A stretch of DNA of 5,398 bases from Ilumatobacteraceae bacterium (lineage in GTDB: Bacteria; Actinomycetota; Acidimicrobiia; Acidimicrobiales; Ilumatobacteraceae): NCBI GenBank assembly GCA_023257035.1, contig JALRDI010000144.1, forward strand, positions 1 to 5,398, in the 5' to 3' direction. Below the pieces are notes generated by a model, which was not told the origin of the DNA, did no database searches, and saw only the letters and a program-made list of their open reading frames with translations. Positions 4,779-5,398 of this stretch are shown here, one piece after another (within the stretch, counting starts at the first letter, position 1; each line of letters starts with the position of its first letter). Position numbers and translations under genes: made by a program.

Positions 4779-5398
4779 CTATTTCGAGGGAGTAACGGCG
4801 AGCGCTTGCTGCAGAGACTGTTGTAAGAATGCCCGTGCCGCAAAAAACATTGCGATTCCCGCAAACGCGAATCCTGCGATTACAACTTCGTTGCCGAGAC
4901 CGGGCGGACTCCAAGCATCATCGGAAAAGATGTTCCAAGATCCGCTTCGCCCAGTTGAAAATCGTTTGAGATTGGTAACGAGTGACCAGACGTGAACGAT
5001 CACCCATATTCCGATAGCGCAGTCCTTAAGTGGCGTCGATTGAAGCCGTCCCTCGAGTCGGCCCTCAATTGCAGTGCCAGCGATCATCATCAAACCGACC
5101 CACATCGGTAACAAATAACGACCCTGAAAGTACGGGTAGCGAATTGCTCCGAATGCCACGGGCACAATCACCATGAGAACTATCGCCAACACGATTGCCT
5201 GTCGTTGGTTCGGATTTCCTCGTCGGACCCCGGCTACGACCACGGCGCCACAGAGCAATGCCGCTAGAAGCAAGGTTCGCCAGTCAATTGGGGAGTCAAG
5301 CCAGCCAAATTGCCGATCCGCGGGTGGTGCGCTGGGCCGATGCACTGGCGGCGGGCCATGTTGCGCGCGCGCATTTGGCGCAGGCTGGTGATCTGGCG
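4779..5398 (-). CDS. DUF2142-like polytopic membrane protein, C-terminal part (5' end beyond window)
   Basis: The stop is TAG at 4781-4779 and the frame stays open to the right edge. The body shows the C-terminal hallmarks I associate with DUF2142 membrane proteins. These are FGWLDSPIDW, then a hydrophobic segment (LLLAALLCGAVVVAG), then a second (AIVLAIVLMVIVPVAFGAI), the motif QGRYLLPMW before another helix, and the tail VTNLKRFSTG...SWNIFSDDAWSPPGLG followed by a last helix and a short cytoplasmic end. Full-length members are several hundred residues, so the N-terminal majority is missing. The family's function is not established; members often sit in polysaccharide loci and may be glycan-related, which fits the adjacent exporter. 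The in-frame sequence upstream of ~5316 (PDHQPAPNARAQHGPPP) is Pro-rich, not hydrophobic, and very GC-rich. It may not belong to this gene, so confidence is good only for 4779 to ~5315. Confidence 0.8.
   Translation of the reverse strand, partial: PDHQPAPNARAQHGPPPVHRPSAPPADRQFGWLDSPIDWRTLLLAALLCGAVVVAGVRRGNPNQRQAIVLAIVLMVIVPVAFGAIRYPYFQGRYLLPMWVGLMMIAGTAIEGRLEGRLQSTPLKDCAIGIWVIVHVWSLVTNLKRFSTGRSGSWNIFSDDAWSPPGLGNEVVIAGFAFAGIAMFFAARAFLQQSLQQALAVTPSK
5316..5398. other. High-GC right end, possible junction or chimeric contig end
   Basis: By hand count 60 of these 83 bases are G or C (about 72%), well above the adjoining gene. The plus-strand frame from 5315 reads DPRVVRWADALAAG then HVARAHLAQAGDLA, which looks like an ordinary helical protein. 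The minus-strand frame expected for the membrane protein gives only Pro/Ala/His-rich residues. I do not recognise the plus-strand peptide, and it is too short to call a gene. Confidence 0.4.

Overview
The window looks like a fragment of an actinobacterial genome of roughly mid-50s % GC, possibly a small-genome aquatic member of Acidimicrobiia. This rests on four things. There is an F420-type luciferase-like oxidoreductase and a secreted protein carrying the 'VLDTR ... LNVTAV ... ADVSGY' module common in actinobacterial exported proteins. There is also the C-terminal half of a DUF2142-type membrane protein, and several starts lack a Shine-Dalgarno sequence, as in leaderless transcripts. The taxonomic placement is inference.

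Layout. On the left (1-1109, minus strand) is a truncated MFS drug/metabolite antiporter. It diverges, with essentially no intergenic space, from a complete LLM-class F420-dependent oxidoreductase (1114-2010, plus). That gene converges, 13 bp apart, on a two-gene minus-strand unit: a Wzt/TagH-type polysaccharide-export ATPase (2606-3820) followed 16 bp downstream by a short secreted ADVSGY-module protein (2024-2589). The secreted gene carries an apparent one-base frameshift. A 77-bp divergent intergenic region (3821-3897) contains a perfect 18-bp palindrome next to a -10-like box. It separates the ATPase from its presumed partner, a Wzm/TagG-type ABC-2 permease (3898-4710, plus). The permease converges on the 3' part of a DUF2142-like polytopic membrane protein (4779 to the right edge, minus).

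How they work together. The permease and ATPase should form an ABC exporter that moves a lipid-linked polysaccharide (or teichoic-acid-like polymer) across the cytoplasmic membrane. The ATPase has a C-terminal Wzt-like beta domain that probably recognises the glycan. The DUF2142-like protein fits a cell-surface glycan locus, and the secreted module protein may be a surface or envelope component made with the exporter. The MFS/F420 pair on the left seems functionally separate.

Most notable points: (i) the secreted gene is a codon-usage mosaic, with a 105-codon block ending almost only in G or T, and the frameshift sits at the block's edge; (ii) exporter subunits that are usually co-transcribed are divergent around a palindrome; (iii) the last ~80 bp on the right jump to about 72% GC and read better on the opposite strand, suggesting a junction or chimeric contig end. 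I see no CRISPR array, tRNA, rRNA, transposase or attachment site.
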